From positions 1 to 64,000 of the forward strand of contig JAOTXY010000004.1 in the NCBI GenBank assembly GCA_029862125.1: a stretch of 64,000 nt of DNA, read 5' to 3'. The notes under the pieces are model-generated. The model was not told the origin of the DNA, did not search any database, and saw nothing but the letters and a program-made list of their open reading frames with translations. The first letter of the stretch is position 1, and the number at the start of each line of letters is the position of its first letter. Shown one piece after another: positions 7,222 to 14,846 of the stretch. The stretch comes from Gammaproteobacteria bacterium. Its GTDB lineage: Bacteria > Pseudomonadota > Gammaproteobacteria > GCA-001735895. Both the position numbers and the translations under genes were made by a program.

Positions 7222-7271
7222 CAAGCGCATACAGTAGGGCCCGGCAAAGCCGCTGATGCGAGACGTTAGGC
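7216..7271 (+). other. attC site 10, short
   Basis: A 56 bp site: R'' GCCTAAC, CGCATACAGTAGG (two changes, including the normally unpaired G), a GGCCCGGCAAAGCC spacer, CCGCTGATGCG and R' GTTAGGC. It supplies the ybjQ-like stop codon. Confidence 0.87.
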
Positions 7272-7298
7272 GGCACAACTTTATTTACTGAGAAGGAG

Positions 7299-8087
7299 AT
7301 GGTCGATAGCGAAACAGGTCAGGTATCAGAAGACGCCGCGATGATTTATGAAGCAGTATATCTTCCTGCATTGTTTAAGGAATGGTGCCCGCGGGTATTG
7401 GCAGCTGCCGATGTCAAGTCGGGACATCACGTTGTCGATATCGCTTGTGGCACGGGAGCCCTCGCCATAGCTGTGTCTAAAAAGGTAGCCCCAAATGGAG
7501 AGACTGTCGGGATTGATATAAATGAAGGGATGCTGGATATTGCCAGATCAAAGTCATTTTCGGTTGAATGGATCAATGCGCCCGCGGAAGCGTTGCCGTT
7601 TAATGATGAACATTTCGATTGTGTTGTAAGTCAATTCGGTCTCATGTACTTCGAAAATCAGGAAAGCGCGATACGGGAGATGATGAGAGTACTAAAACCA
7701 GGCGGCTCACTTGCAGTAGTTGTTTGGGATAGACTTGATAATAACCCTGGCCTCGCTGCCGAAGAGTATTTGTGGCGGCAAATATTTGATGATGAGGTGG
7801 ACGAAACTCCTTATAGGCTTGGCGACAAAAGAGCTCTCGAAAGTTTGTTTAGAAAATCAGGCGTAGCCAATGTTCAAATTACCACTCACGAAGGAACTGC
7901 CAGCTTTGATTCAATAGAGAGCTGGATTCATACTGGAGCAAAGGGATGGACAGAGGACGATGCGCTTAGTGATGATCAATTACAGCTTTTACTGAAGACT
8001 GCGGAAGAAGAACTCACCAGCTTTAGAACATCAAATGGCGCGGTCGCCTTCCCTACATCAGCACATATAGTTACAGCTAGAAAATAG
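7299..8087 (+). CDS. SAM-dependent class I methyltransferase (UbiE-like)
   Basis: Up to 262 residues. Motif I VVDIACGTGAL (about residues 47-57), acidic motif VGIDINEGM, motif II FDCVVSQFGLMYFEN, and motif III RVLKPGGSLAVVVW mark a Rossmann methyltransferase of the Methyltransf_11 type. Substrate unknown. The AAGGAG ribosome site abuts the ATG at 7299 with no spacer, so translation may really begin at the in-frame ATG 42 bp downstream. It resembles the second methyltransferase of the array at 16146. Confidence 0.85.
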   Translation: MVDSETGQVSEDAAMIYEAVYLPALFKEWCPRVLAAADVKSGHHVVDIACGTGALAIAVSKKVAPNGETVGIDINEGMLDIARSKSFSVEWINAPAEALPFNDEHFDCVVSQFGLMYFENQESAIREMMRVLKPGGSLAVVVWDRLDNNPGLAAEEYLWRQIFDDEVDETPYRLGDKRALESLFRKSGVANVQITTHEGTASFDSIESWIHTGAKGWTEDDALSDDQLQLLLKTAEEELTSFRTSNGAVAFPTSAHIVTARK

Positions 8088-8108
8088 TGTAGTGAAAATA
8101 ACAAGGCC

Positions 8109-8169
8109 GCCTAACAAGTGCATGCAATCGGGCGCGACAGAGCTGCACCGCTAATGCGAGGCGTTATAG
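8109..8169 (+). other. attC site 11
   Basis: A 61 bp site: R'' GCCTAAC, TGCATGCAATCGG, ACCGCTAATGCG and R' GTTATAG. The next gene begins 3 bp after it. Confidence 0.87.
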
Positions 8170-8172
8170 GTT

Positions 8173-8451
8173 ATGAACAATTCTCCTAAAGAAGATACAA
8201 AATTAACCGATCGACTTGCTGTTGGTGCACTAAGTGGTATCGCAGCATTTTTGACGGCTACATTTATATGGTTTGTCGTTTTCTATTCTCTTTCGATGGT
8301 AAATATAGAGTACCAACCCTCTTTTATATATGTGGTCATCTTCAGTATTCTTATGTTTGTATTGGGCTTCGCAACATTGACTAACTTGGTGTCGAAAATA
8401 TTAGGCGCAATATGGCACTTTCTGTACCGGACTCTTCGAATATGGGAGTAA
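8173..8451 (+). CDS. Two-helix membrane protein of unknown function
   Basis: 92 residues with two long hydrophobic segments (about 18-40 and 52-78) and a short basic end. The ATG is only 3 bp after the attC core and has no ribosome site, so expression would rely on the attC-proximal sequence or a leaderless transcript. First gene of a two-gene cassette; its last codons overlap the start region of the acetyltransferase. Confidence 0.62.
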   Translation: MNNSPKEDTKLTDRLAVGALSGIAAFLTATFIWFVVFYSLSMVNIEYQPSFIYVVIFSILMFVLGFATLTNLVSKILGAIWHFLYRTLRIWE

Positions 8452-9020
8452 GCGGGCTAGATGAGAATTCCAAATTGAAGATAAGGGAATCTACAGAATC
8501 GGATCGCAGCGCAATTGATGCAATACACATGAATGCGTTTGGACAGCCGGAAGGTCAAGAAATCGTGGATCTCGTCAATGACTTGTTAAAAGATGAAACG
8601 GCAAAACCTTTGCTTTCACTGGTGGCAGAGAAAGACGGAAAGTTAGTAGGCCATATACTTTTCACAACGGCACGACTACAACCTGGAAATGAAGAAACCA
8701 TAATTCGAATTCTCGCACCACTCGCGGTTTCAAGCGAAAATCAAGGGGAAGGTATCGGCGGAGGCTTGATTAAGGAAGGTCTGAAACAGTTAGCAGAATC
8801 AGGTGTGGACCTGGTTTTCGTACTGGGCCATCCTCACTATTATCCGAGATTCGGGTTCCAGACTGCAGGTCTTTTAGGGTTTGAAGCTCCACATACAATT
8901 CCGTCGGAGCACGCAGACGCCTGGATGGTTCAAGCATTGAAGACAGGCGGTCTTGCTGGTGAAAAAGGGAGGATTCAATGCTCAAAGATACTAGACCAAC
9001 CTCAACATTGGCGGGAGTAG
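8442..9020 (+). CDS. GNAT family N-acetyltransferase (YhbS-like)
   Basis: About 192 residues. IRESTESDRSAIDAIH opens the GNAT fold; LVGHILFTTA and ILAPLAVSSENQGEGIGGGLIKEGL carry the acetyl-CoA loop (Q-x-x-G-x-G/A variant, QGEGIG); VFVLGHPHYYPRFGF is the typical YhbS strand-helix end. Starts at 8412 or 8442 are both in frame; 8442 gives the shorter overlap with the upstream gene. Substrate unknown. Confidence 0.85.
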   Translation: MGVSGLDENSKLKIRESTESDRSAIDAIHMNAFGQPEGQEIVDLVNDLLKDETAKPLLSLVAEKDGKLVGHILFTTARLQPGNEETIIRILAPLAVSSENQGEGIGGGLIKEGLKQLAESGVDLVFVLGHPHYYPRFGFQTAGLLGFEAPHTIPSEHADAWMVQALKTGGLAGEKGRIQCSKILDQPQHWRE

Positions 9021-9064
9021 AGCCCGCTATGCTCGATCCTTGCCACTGATGCGAAACGCTAGGC
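9000..9064 (+). other. attC site 12, degenerate
   Basis: The right half is recognisable (GCCACTGATGCGAAACGCTAGGC, core GCTAGGC at 9058-9064) and the spacer AGCCCGCTATGCTCGATCC resembles others, but R'' and L'' are eroded (CTCAACATTGGCGGG). Confidence 0.6.
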
Positions 9065-9510
9065 GACTCCACATATATACAAGGAGAGGTTTATCGATTG
9101 TAGCGATCCTTTTTTTGGCATTCTACGCATGGAATGATCGAGAACCAAAGGATCACATTGGAGCTCCAGGCTCGTCCGGGGACTCTATCCTGGAAGAAGC
9201 TTTCGAACAGCGCCAGAGCGATCTTCAGGTACAAGGAAGTGGTGAGATCGTGAAGCTCTTAGCTGACGATAACGACGGTTCCCGCCATCAACGATTTATC
9301 CTGCGGTTGACCTCTGGTCGGACGTTGCTGGTTGCTCACAACATTGACCTGGCACCCAGGATTGCATCCCTGAATACAGGCGATTTTGTGGAGTTCTACG
9401 GAGAGTATGAGTGGAACCAAAAGGGTGGTGTCATTCATTGGACGCACCATGACCCTCAAGGCAGGCATGTATCGGGTTGGTTGAAACACAATGGGAAGAC
9501 TTACCAGTGA
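9049..9510 (+). CDS. DUF3465 family exported protein
   Basis: About 153 residues. After an N-terminal hydrophobic anchor (LSIVAILFLAFYAW) comes the DUF3465 core: VQGSGEIVKLLADDNDGSRHQRFILRL, TLLVAHNIDLAPR, GDFVEFYGEYEWN and GGVIHWTHHDPQGRH. This is an OB-like periplasmic domain of unknown role. The start is unclear. The ATG at 9049 lies within attC 12, while an AAGGAGAGG ribosome site at about 9081-9089 is followed by no ATG/GTG, only TTA, ATC or ATT codons. The native start may have mutated. Confidence 0.78.
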   Translation: MRNARRLHIYTRRGLSIVAILFLAFYAWNDREPKDHIGAPGSSGDSILEEAFEQRQSDLQVQGSGEIVKLLADDNDGSRHQRFILRLTSGRTLLVAHNIDLAPRIASLNTGDFVEFYGEYEWNQKGGVIHWTHHDPQGRHVSGWLKHNGKTYQ

Positions 9511-9603
9511 ATCCGCTCAAGCGGTCATCTAACCAGGCGATGTAGCAGATCTACCTGCTAGTATCTATATTAAAGGTCAAAAACTAATTAAAATTCCTGC
9601 CGG

Positions 9604-9623
9604 GCGCCAACCTACATGCAGTC
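9604..9623 (+). other. Possible half attC at a gene start
   Basis: GCGCCAACCTACATGCAGTC resembles the left half of the local attC consensus (GCGCCTAACAAGCGCATGCAGTC). No right half follows; the ATG inside it opens the next gene. Weaker than the similar junction at 10552. Confidence 0.35.
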
Positions 9624-10065
9624 TTCCACTGTTACCGTAGCTACTATCGGAATAGTTGTCACACTCGTTACGGCGATCGTACTTGGCGGCATAGCATTGT
9701 TTAATACACTGGAATTAGGTCAACTGGGTAATCTTTTTAAGCGCCATACAGTTATGATGCTTGATAAATCGGTAGAAATGGTAGAGCGTTACAAAAACGC
9801 TAAAGGCCAGTATCCAGTATCATTGGAAAACGCAAGAGCCTACCTGAAGGAAGGTGAAATTTACCCAGACCTGGACTTTATGGGTCCAATTAGACTTGGT
9901 GAAAGAGTACGTCATTTTCACTATGAGCAAAGAAACGATGGCGAAGAGTACTATCTTTTTGGAATTGGTCTTGATGGCGACCCCTTTTCAAATGATGATG
10001 TTTATCCTACATCTTCTGCTGTCGATAAGAGTGACGGTTTTAGCAGGCTGGAAATTGGCGCCTAA
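9616..10065 (+). CDS. Membrane-anchored pseudopilin-like protein
   Basis: 149 residues. A hydrophobic N-terminal helix (TIGIVVTLVTAIVLGGIALF) precedes an amphipathic helix, YKNAKGQYPVSLENARAYL, and a C-terminal DGDPFSNDDVYPTSS loop. This order recalls GspG-type pseudopilins (Tyr-Pro after the helix, aspartate-rich C-terminal calcium loop). There is no prepilin peptidase site, so it is only pilin-like. The ATG-CAG-TC start matches the attC left-half sequence. The stop TAA lies in attC 13. Confidence 0.55.
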   Translation: MQSSTVTVATIGIVVTLVTAIVLGGIALFNTLELGQLGNLFKRHTVMMLDKSVEMVERYKNAKGQYPVSLENARAYLKEGEIYPDLDFMGPIRLGERVRHFHYEQRNDGEEYYLFGIGLDGDPFSNDDVYPTSSAVDKSDGFSRLEIGA

Positions 10066-10134
10066 CAAGCGCATGCGATCGGATCACAACACTCGCTACG
10101 CTCACGATTTTGCCGCTGATGCAGCGCTTTAGGC
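10060..10134 (+). other. attC site 13
   Basis: A 75 bp site: R'' GCCTAAC, CGCATGCGATCGG, GCCGCTGATGCAGCGC and R' TTTAGGC instead of GTTAGGC. The G at the cut position is lost, so the site is probably crippled. Confidence 0.82.
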
Positions 10135-10162
10135 AATAGATCTAAAACCCGGAGACGTTAAA

Positions 10163-10542
10163 ATGCATAAAAGTCGGTTAGGAGCATTGATAGTGGATTG
10201 TCAATCTGAAAATTTGTTTGGACATGCCGAGTTCTGGGGAGCGGCCTTAGGATCTGAACCAGAATCCCAAGAAGGGCAAATTGACCAACGCTATATTCGG
10301 CTCAACGGGCGCCTAATGAGGCACAGGTAATTTTACAGAAAGTCGATCACCCGAGCCGGGTTCATTTTGATATAGAAACAGACGACATCGAGGCCGAAGT
10401 TAATAGATTGTTGTCTCTGGGAGCCGAGATTGTAGAAAGAATGGAAAAGTGGGTAGTTATGGAAGCACCAAGCAAACATCGATTTTGTGTTATAGGTCCG
10501 ATACGCCCTGATTTCGAAGAAAAAGCAAACGTGTGGGAATAG
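10163..10542 (+). pseudogene. VOC/glyoxalase-like protein, single-base frameshift
   Basis: ATG at 10163 reads GALIVDCQSENLFGHAEFWG to RYIRLNG at about 10308, then hits a stop 21 bp later. Moving one base back into the frame from 10309 restores APNEAQVILQKVDHPSRVHF, DIEAEVNRLLSLGAEIVER and a normal end at TAG 10542. The whole is a typical about 127-residue glyoxalase_6-type VOC protein (substrate unknown). One G appears to be missing in the run at 10307-10309. Either a real null allele in a decaying cassette or a sequencing error. Confidence 0.85.
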
Positions 10543-10551
10543 TAAAAAATT

Positions 10552-10577
10552 GCCTGACAAGCGCATGCAGTCTGACC
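10552..10577 (+). other. Half attC fused to the ABC-transporter gene
   Basis: R'' GCCTGAC and AAGCGCATGCAGTCTGACC match the left half of the local attC; spacer, L' and R' are absent. The half-site lies 3' of the broken VOC gene, as expected for its cassette, and runs directly into the coding sequence of the ABC ATPase. Confidence 0.78.
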
Positions 10578-11299
10578 ATATCATCCGTCTCGAGAAGCTT
10601 CGTTTTGCCTGGGACGGGCAGTCGACGCCGTTGCTGAACATTACCAGTCTCGATGTGGCACGGGGTGAGCGTTTGTTTGTCCGTGGCGCCAGCGGCATTG
10701 GTAAATCGACGCTGCTGGGACTGATCGCAGGCGTCATAGCAGGTCAGTCCGGTGTGATTGAAGTGCTCGGCCAATCGCTCGATGCAAAAAGCGCCGCCGC
10801 GCGCGACCGGTTTCGCGCCGATCATTTCGGCATTATTTTTCAGCAGTTCAACCTGATCCCTTATCTTAGCGTCATTGAAAACGTAACCCTGGCCTGCGAA
10901 TTCTCGGACGCGCGTCGGCGTAAGGCGATTGCACGCAGTGGCAACACGACCGACGAGGCGTTACGCCTGCTCGAACACCTCGACATGGCAGACACCAGCG
11001 TAATTCACAAGCCGGTCACCGAACTCAGCGTCGGCCAGCAACAGCGCGTCGCCGCAGCCCGCGCGTTGATCGGATCGCCAGAAATCCTGATTGCCGACGA
11101 GCCGACGTCTTCAATGGATGCCGATCGGCGTGCGGCATTTATAGAATTACTTTTCCGTGAGTGCGAGCAGGCGGGAACCACTTTGTTGTTCGTCAGCCAC
11201 GATGCCGGGCTGCAAGGTCTATTCGAACGAGCGATCGAGTTCGACCGGATCAATCGACCGGCGAACGGCGAGCAGCAAGATTTGCAACAAGTCAGCTAA
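10565..11299 (+). CDS. ABC transporter ATP-binding protein (LolD/MacB type)
   Basis: About 244 residues. Walker A GASGIGKST (near residue 45), Q-loop IIFQQFNLIPYLSV, signature ELSVGQQQRVAAA and Walker B EILIADEPTSSMD place it with LolD/MacB/FtsE ATPases, which drive FtsX-like permeases. The ATG at 10565 (or an in-frame TTG at 10550) lies inside a half attC, so the first about five residues come from attC sequence. It is followed 9 bp later by its permease and then a DUF3299 gene. In other gammaproteobacteria such a set commonly accompanies a DUF2796 periplasmic protein and zinc-responsive control; that DUF2796 gene is absent here. Confidence 0.9.
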   Translation: MQSDHIIRLEKLRFAWDGQSTPLLNITSLDVARGERLFVRGASGIGKSTLLGLIAGVIAGQSGVIEVLGQSLDAKSAAARDRFRADHFGIIFQQFNLIPYLSVIENVTLACEFSDARRRKAIARSGNTTDEALRLLEHLDMADTSVIHKPVTELSVGQQQRVAAARALIGSPEILIADEPTSSMDADRRAAFIELLFRECEQAGTTLLFVSHDAGLQGLFERAIEFDRINRPANGEQQDLQQVS

Positions 11300-11308
11300 A
11301 ATCGCGTT

Positions 11309-12616
11309 ATGAATATCGGAGTCCTGGCAATTAAAAGTTTTCGCAATCGCAAGCTCAGCATCGGGCTGGCGATTGCCTCTATCTCGCTGAGTGTCGCCCT
11401 GCTCCTCGGGGTTGAAATCGTGCGCAACCAGGCCAAGTCCAGTTTTGCCAGCACCGTTTCCGGTACCGACCTGATCGTCGGCGCCCGGGGCGGCTCGGTA
11501 AACCTTCTGTTGTATTCAGTGTTTCGCATTGGTAATCCGACCAATAATATCGAGTGGCACAGCTACGACGAGATTCGCAATCTGACCGGTGTAAAATGGA
11601 GTATTCCGTTGTCGATGGGTGATTCGCATCGGGGTTTCCGCGTCATCGGTACCGATGACAATTATTTCGAGCATTACCGCTATGGCCGCGATCGAAACCT
11701 GGCACTGACTAAGGGCGCCTGGTTCGAACACGAAGACGAAACCGTACTAGGTGCAGAGGTTGCGGCCAGCCTGGGTTATCGCCCTGGCGATGAAATCGTC
11801 GTCGCCCACGGCGCAGGTGACGAGAGCTTTATCACCCACGACGAGCAGCCATTTCGTGTGGTCGGCATCCTGGCCAGCACGGGTACACCCGTTGACCGCA
11901 GCGTGCACGTAAGCCTCGACGGCATCGACCGTATGCACAAAGACTGGACAGGCGCCGATGACGATCACAACCACGATCCGCTGTATGCTACAAGTCCCGA
12001 CACCGAACATGACGGGGAAGAAGAGCACGATGAGCATGACGATACGACTGATCACGCTGTCGACCGCAACATCAGCGCCTTTATGCTCGGCCTCGACTCA
12101 CGCGCTGCCGCGATTGGCCTGCAGCGCCGGATCAACCAGTTCGAAGACGAGCCGCTGAGCGCGATCCTGCCTGGTGTTACCCTGCTGGAACTATGGCAGA
12201 TTGTCGGCCTGGTCGAGCACACCCTGCGCGCCATATCGCTGTTTGTCGTCGTTGTCGGCCTGTCTTCGATGTTGATTATCCTGATGACGAGTATCAATGA
12301 GAGGCGCCGGGAAATGGCCATCCTGCGCGCGTTGGGTGCGCGGCCCGGTCATGTTTTTTCGCTGATTCTCGGTGAAGCGATCGCCATAACGCTATCCGGC
12401 ATCGGACTTGGCATAATACTTGTGTACGGAGTTTTTCTGCTTGGCCATGGCTGGATCGCTCGCCAGTTCGGACTGTTTATCGAGATGAACTTGTTAACCC
12501 CGAATCTGGTCTATGTTGTATTATTGGTTATGCTGATTGGCTTTCTGATCGGCCTGATTCCAGGCATACGAATGTATCGTTATTCACTGATAGACGGCAT
12601 GACCATTCGAATTTGA
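11309..12616 (+). CDS. FtsX-like ABC transporter permease with His/Asp-rich loop
   Basis: 435 residues of the MacB/FtsX permease type: one N-terminal helix (about 15-35), a large periplasmic domain, then three C-terminal helices (about 305-330, 350-375, 395-420) around SMLIILMTSINERRREMAILRALGA. The periplasmic domain carries a stretch rich in His, Asp and Glu at about residues 215-250 (DDDHNHDP, EEEHDEHDDTTDH), a likely divalent-metal-binding loop. Works with the ATPase just upstream. A role in zinc or another metal is inference from this loop and from the DUF3299 neighbour. Confidence 0.88.
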   Translation: MNIGVLAIKSFRNRKLSIGLAIASISLSVALLLGVEIVRNQAKSSFASTVSGTDLIVGARGGSVNLLLYSVFRIGNPTNNIEWHSYDEIRNLTGVKWSIPLSMGDSHRGFRVIGTDDNYFEHYRYGRDRNLALTKGAWFEHEDETVLGAEVAASLGYRPGDEIVVAHGAGDESFITHDEQPFRVVGILASTGTPVDRSVHVSLDGIDRMHKDWTGADDDHNHDPLYATSPDTEHDGEEEHDEHDDTTDHAVDRNISAFMLGLDSRAAAIGLQRRINQFEDEPLSAILPGVTLLELWQIVGLVEHTLRAISLFVVVVGLSSMLIILMTSINERRREMAILRALGARPGHVFSLILGEAIAITLSGIGLGIILVYGVFLLGHGWIARQFGLFIEMNLLTPNLVYVVLLVMLIGFLIGLIPGIRMYRYSLIDGMTIRI

Positions 12617-12622
12617 AACCCC

Positions 12623-13306
12623 GTGAGAAGCGTAAAAATGACGAAAAACGGATACCTGGCCGCGATTGCGGTTGTCACGAGCCTGCTGCTCAGTAGCGTT
12701 AGTACCGCAGGCGAGCCCCGGGAAATTACCTGGGACGACCTGGTGCCCGCCGAGGCACAGTTCGATGACGCATTCACCAGGCTGGATGATGACACGCTCT
12801 TCGAACTTAGCATGGTTGCTGGAGTTCGGGATCGGCTCGATGCGGGGATGGAAATCGATGAGAAAACGCTCGCCGGCCATCATGAACGCACCAGGAAGCT
12901 GGTTGACGATGGTGTCGATGTCGATGGGCTGATCGCAATGCGAGACGAAATCACCCAGGAGCGCATCGCCAAGACCCGCCTCGCCAACGAGGCCCTGGAC
13001 GGCAAACCGGTTCGGATTCCAGGCTATCTGCTGCCGCTAGAATTCGACGGCGACAAGGTCACCGAATTCCTGTTGGTGCCCTATGTTGGCGCTTGTATCC
13101 ACACTCCGCCGCCGCCACCCAACCAGATCGTTCACGTCAAGAACGACGAGGCATACACAACCGACGGCGGACTGTATACGCCGGTGTGGGTAAACGGGCT
13201 GATGAAAACCGAACAGAGTCAGTCCAACCTGGAATTTATCGACGGTTCGTCAGATATCCCCAGTGCCTATACGCTCGAGGCGGAATCCGTTGAGCCATAC
13301 GAGTAA
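12623..13306 (+). CDS. DUF3299 family periplasmic protein
   Basis: 227 residues with a signal peptide (YLAAIAVVTSLLLSSVSTAG) and the DUF3299 core: REITWDDLVP, then RIPGYLLPLEFDG and FLLVPYVGACIHTPPPPPNQIV near residues 145-175. That conserved Cys-Ile-His-Thr and proline run is the family's hallmark. Function unknown; the family is usually encoded beside metal-type ABC transporters, as here. Third gene of the operon, 6 bp after the permease. Confidence 0.9.
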   Translation: MRSVKMTKNGYLAAIAVVTSLLLSSVSTAGEPREITWDDLVPAEAQFDDAFTRLDDDTLFELSMVAGVRDRLDAGMEIDEKTLAGHHERTRKLVDDGVDVDGLIAMRDEITQERIAKTRLANEALDGKPVRIPGYLLPLEFDGDKVTEFLLVPYVGACIHTPPPPPNQIVHVKNDEAYTTDGGLYTPVWVNGLMKTEQSQSNLEFIDGSSDIPSAYTLEAESVEPYE

Positions 13307-13460
13307 ACGGCGTCTCTCTGCAATATTCCTGTTTACACGGGAACAACTTGGTCCTTGATTTGCAACTGTCTGTTGCGAGTCGGTTATTGCGGTTCAGGGC
13401 AGATTAACGAAGGCACTCTACTCGCAGCTTGTAGTCCCACGCAACTAATAGCAAAATATC
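13307..13460. other. Intergenic stretch between DUF3299 gene and attC 15
   Basis: 154 bp with no open frame of note and no strong hairpin. It is the spacer between the GC-rich transporter operon and the next attC, longer than in the other cassettes. Confidence 0.5.
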
Positions 13461-13522
13461 GCTTAACAAGCGCATGCAGTCGGACCTGGCCTACGGCCAG
13501 GCCGTTGATGTAATCGTTAGCT
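13461..13522 (+). other. attC site 14
   Basis: R'' GCTTAAC, CGCATGCAGTCGG, a hairpin CCTGGCC/GGCCAGG, CCGTTGATGTAAT (worn L') and R' GTTAGCT. It closes the about 2.9 kb segment holding the transporter operon. Confidence 0.83.
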
Positions 13523-13545
13523 GTACAAATGATGCGTAATTGTCC

Positions 13546-14313
13546 ATGGCCTCAAAAAGAAAAGACCAAATTTGCACATTACTCAAAGGCATTGAAACTG
13601 GTGATGGGGCATCGGTCGCCGTGGTTAATCCTGACAAGTACATCCAGCATAATCCTCAGACTCACGAAGGAGGAGAGGGCCTGGTGGCACTGTTCAAAAG
13701 ACTCTCCAAGAGCTCGCCCCGCGTCAATATCGTGCGCATCTTCTCGGATGGCGACTATGTATTTGCCCACACTGAATACGACTTTGACACTTCAAGGGTG
13801 GGCTTTGAAATCTTTCGCTTCGAGGGTGACCTCACCGTTGAGCATTGGGACAATATCCAGCCGAGGGAAGGACCCAACCCCTCCGGTCATTCGATGGTTG
13901 ATGGGCCAACCGAAGTAACCGACCTCGATAGAACCGAACCCAATCGGGAAATCGTGCGCTCCCTTGTCGAAGACGTCCTTATCAATGGCCAACTCGACAA
14001 ACTGGGGCATTACATTGACGACAAATCCTATTGCGAACATAACCCGCGTATCGGAGATGGCCTGTCGGCGCTACGCTCGGCGTTTTCTGATCCAATGTCT
14101 AACGGCGGCATCACTATAAAATACGACAGAATGCATCGTATTCTGGCAGAGGGAAATTTTGTGCTTACTGTCAGTGAAGGTTCTGTAAATGACGTGAACT
14201 CCTCGTTCTTTGACCTTTTCCGGGTTGTCCATGGCAAGCTTGTAGAACACTGGGATACGACCGAGGCGGTGCCTCCGCGCAGCGAATGGAAGAACGATAA
14301 CGGCAAATTTTAA
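13546..14313 (+). CDS. Tandem SnoaL-like (NTF2-fold) protein
   Basis: About 255 residues made of two NTF2/SnoaL-like domains (about 5-115 and 130-250). Each holds the pattern of a Tyr/His-N-P strand (YIQHNPQTHEG; YCEHNPRIGDG), a central HRI/IVRIFSDGDYVFAH strand, and a closing VEHWD motif (TVEHWDNIQ; LVEHWDTTE). Members bind small hydrophobic ligands or act as cyclases/isomerases; the substrate is unknown. ATG at 13546 is preferred to the in-frame TTG at 13540. First gene of a two-gene cassette. Confidence 0.85.
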   Translation: MASKRKDQICTLLKGIETGDGASVAVVNPDKYIQHNPQTHEGGEGLVALFKRLSKSSPRVNIVRIFSDGDYVFAHTEYDFDTSRVGFEIFRFEGDLTVEHWDNIQPREGPNPSGHSMVDGPTEVTDLDRTEPNREIVRSLVEDVLINGQLDKLGHYIDDKSYCEHNPRIGDGLSALRSAFSDPMSNGGITIKYDRMHRILAEGNFVLTVSEGSVNDVNSSFFDLFRVVHGKLVEHWDTTEAVPPRSEWKNDNGKF

Positions 14314-14377
14314 AGCTGAACTGAATCATTGGTACAATCTTCTCAGAAGATTCGAATAAACACAGGAGCATACAAAG

Positions 14378-14740
14378 ATGATCAAATTTGTTATGTGTAT
14401 AACACGGCACCCGGACATGTCTCGCGAAGAATTCATGGATTACTGGATGAATAAACATGGCCCATTCTTCATGCAAAACGCTGCTGCCATGAGGGCCAAA
14501 AAATATGTGCAATCTCAAACCATAGACACCCCTTTGAACGAAGGGCTGAGGAGTTCGCGGGGAATGCAGCCTGAATATGATGGCGTCGCCGAGGTGTGGT
14601 TTGAATCGGAGGAAGAGCTGATGGCAGGAATGAGCTCACCGGAAGGCCAGAAGTTAGGTGCCGCGCTGCTGGAAGATGAGGGAAATTTTATCGATCACTC
14701 AAAATCCTCGGCATTCATTGTCAAGGAGCATGAATTATAA
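14378..14740 (+). CDS. EthD domain protein
   Basis: 120 residues of the ferredoxin-like dimeric alpha-beta barrel EthD family: IKFVMCITRHPDMSREEFMDYW, KHGPFFMQNA, KKYVQSQTID, then VAEVWFESEEELMAGM and FIDHSKSSAFIVKEHE. EthD proteins support degradation of ethers and other compounds by unknown chemistry. ACAGGAG upstream is a good ribosome site. Second gene of its cassette, 64 bp after the SnoaL-like gene. Confidence 0.88.
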   Translation: MIKFVMCITRHPDMSREEFMDYWMNKHGPFFMQNAAAMRAKKYVQSQTIDTPLNEGLRSSRGMQPEYDGVAEVWFESEEELMAGMSSPEGQKLGAALLEDEGNFIDHSKSSAFIVKEHEL

Positions 14741-14742
14741 GC

Positions 14743-14815
14743 AGTTAACGAGCGCATGAAGGTCGACAAGATGCCCGCTACGCGAGCACTTTACCGCTAA
14801 TACGATGCGTTATGA
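14743..14815 (+). other. attC site 15
   Basis: A 73 bp site: R'' AGTTAAC, CGCATGAAGGTCG, ACCGCTAATACG and R' GTTATGA. The arms carry several changes but all four elements are present. Confidence 0.83.
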
Positions 14816-14846
14816 GTTTGATCAACACGACGACGGTATAAAAAGC

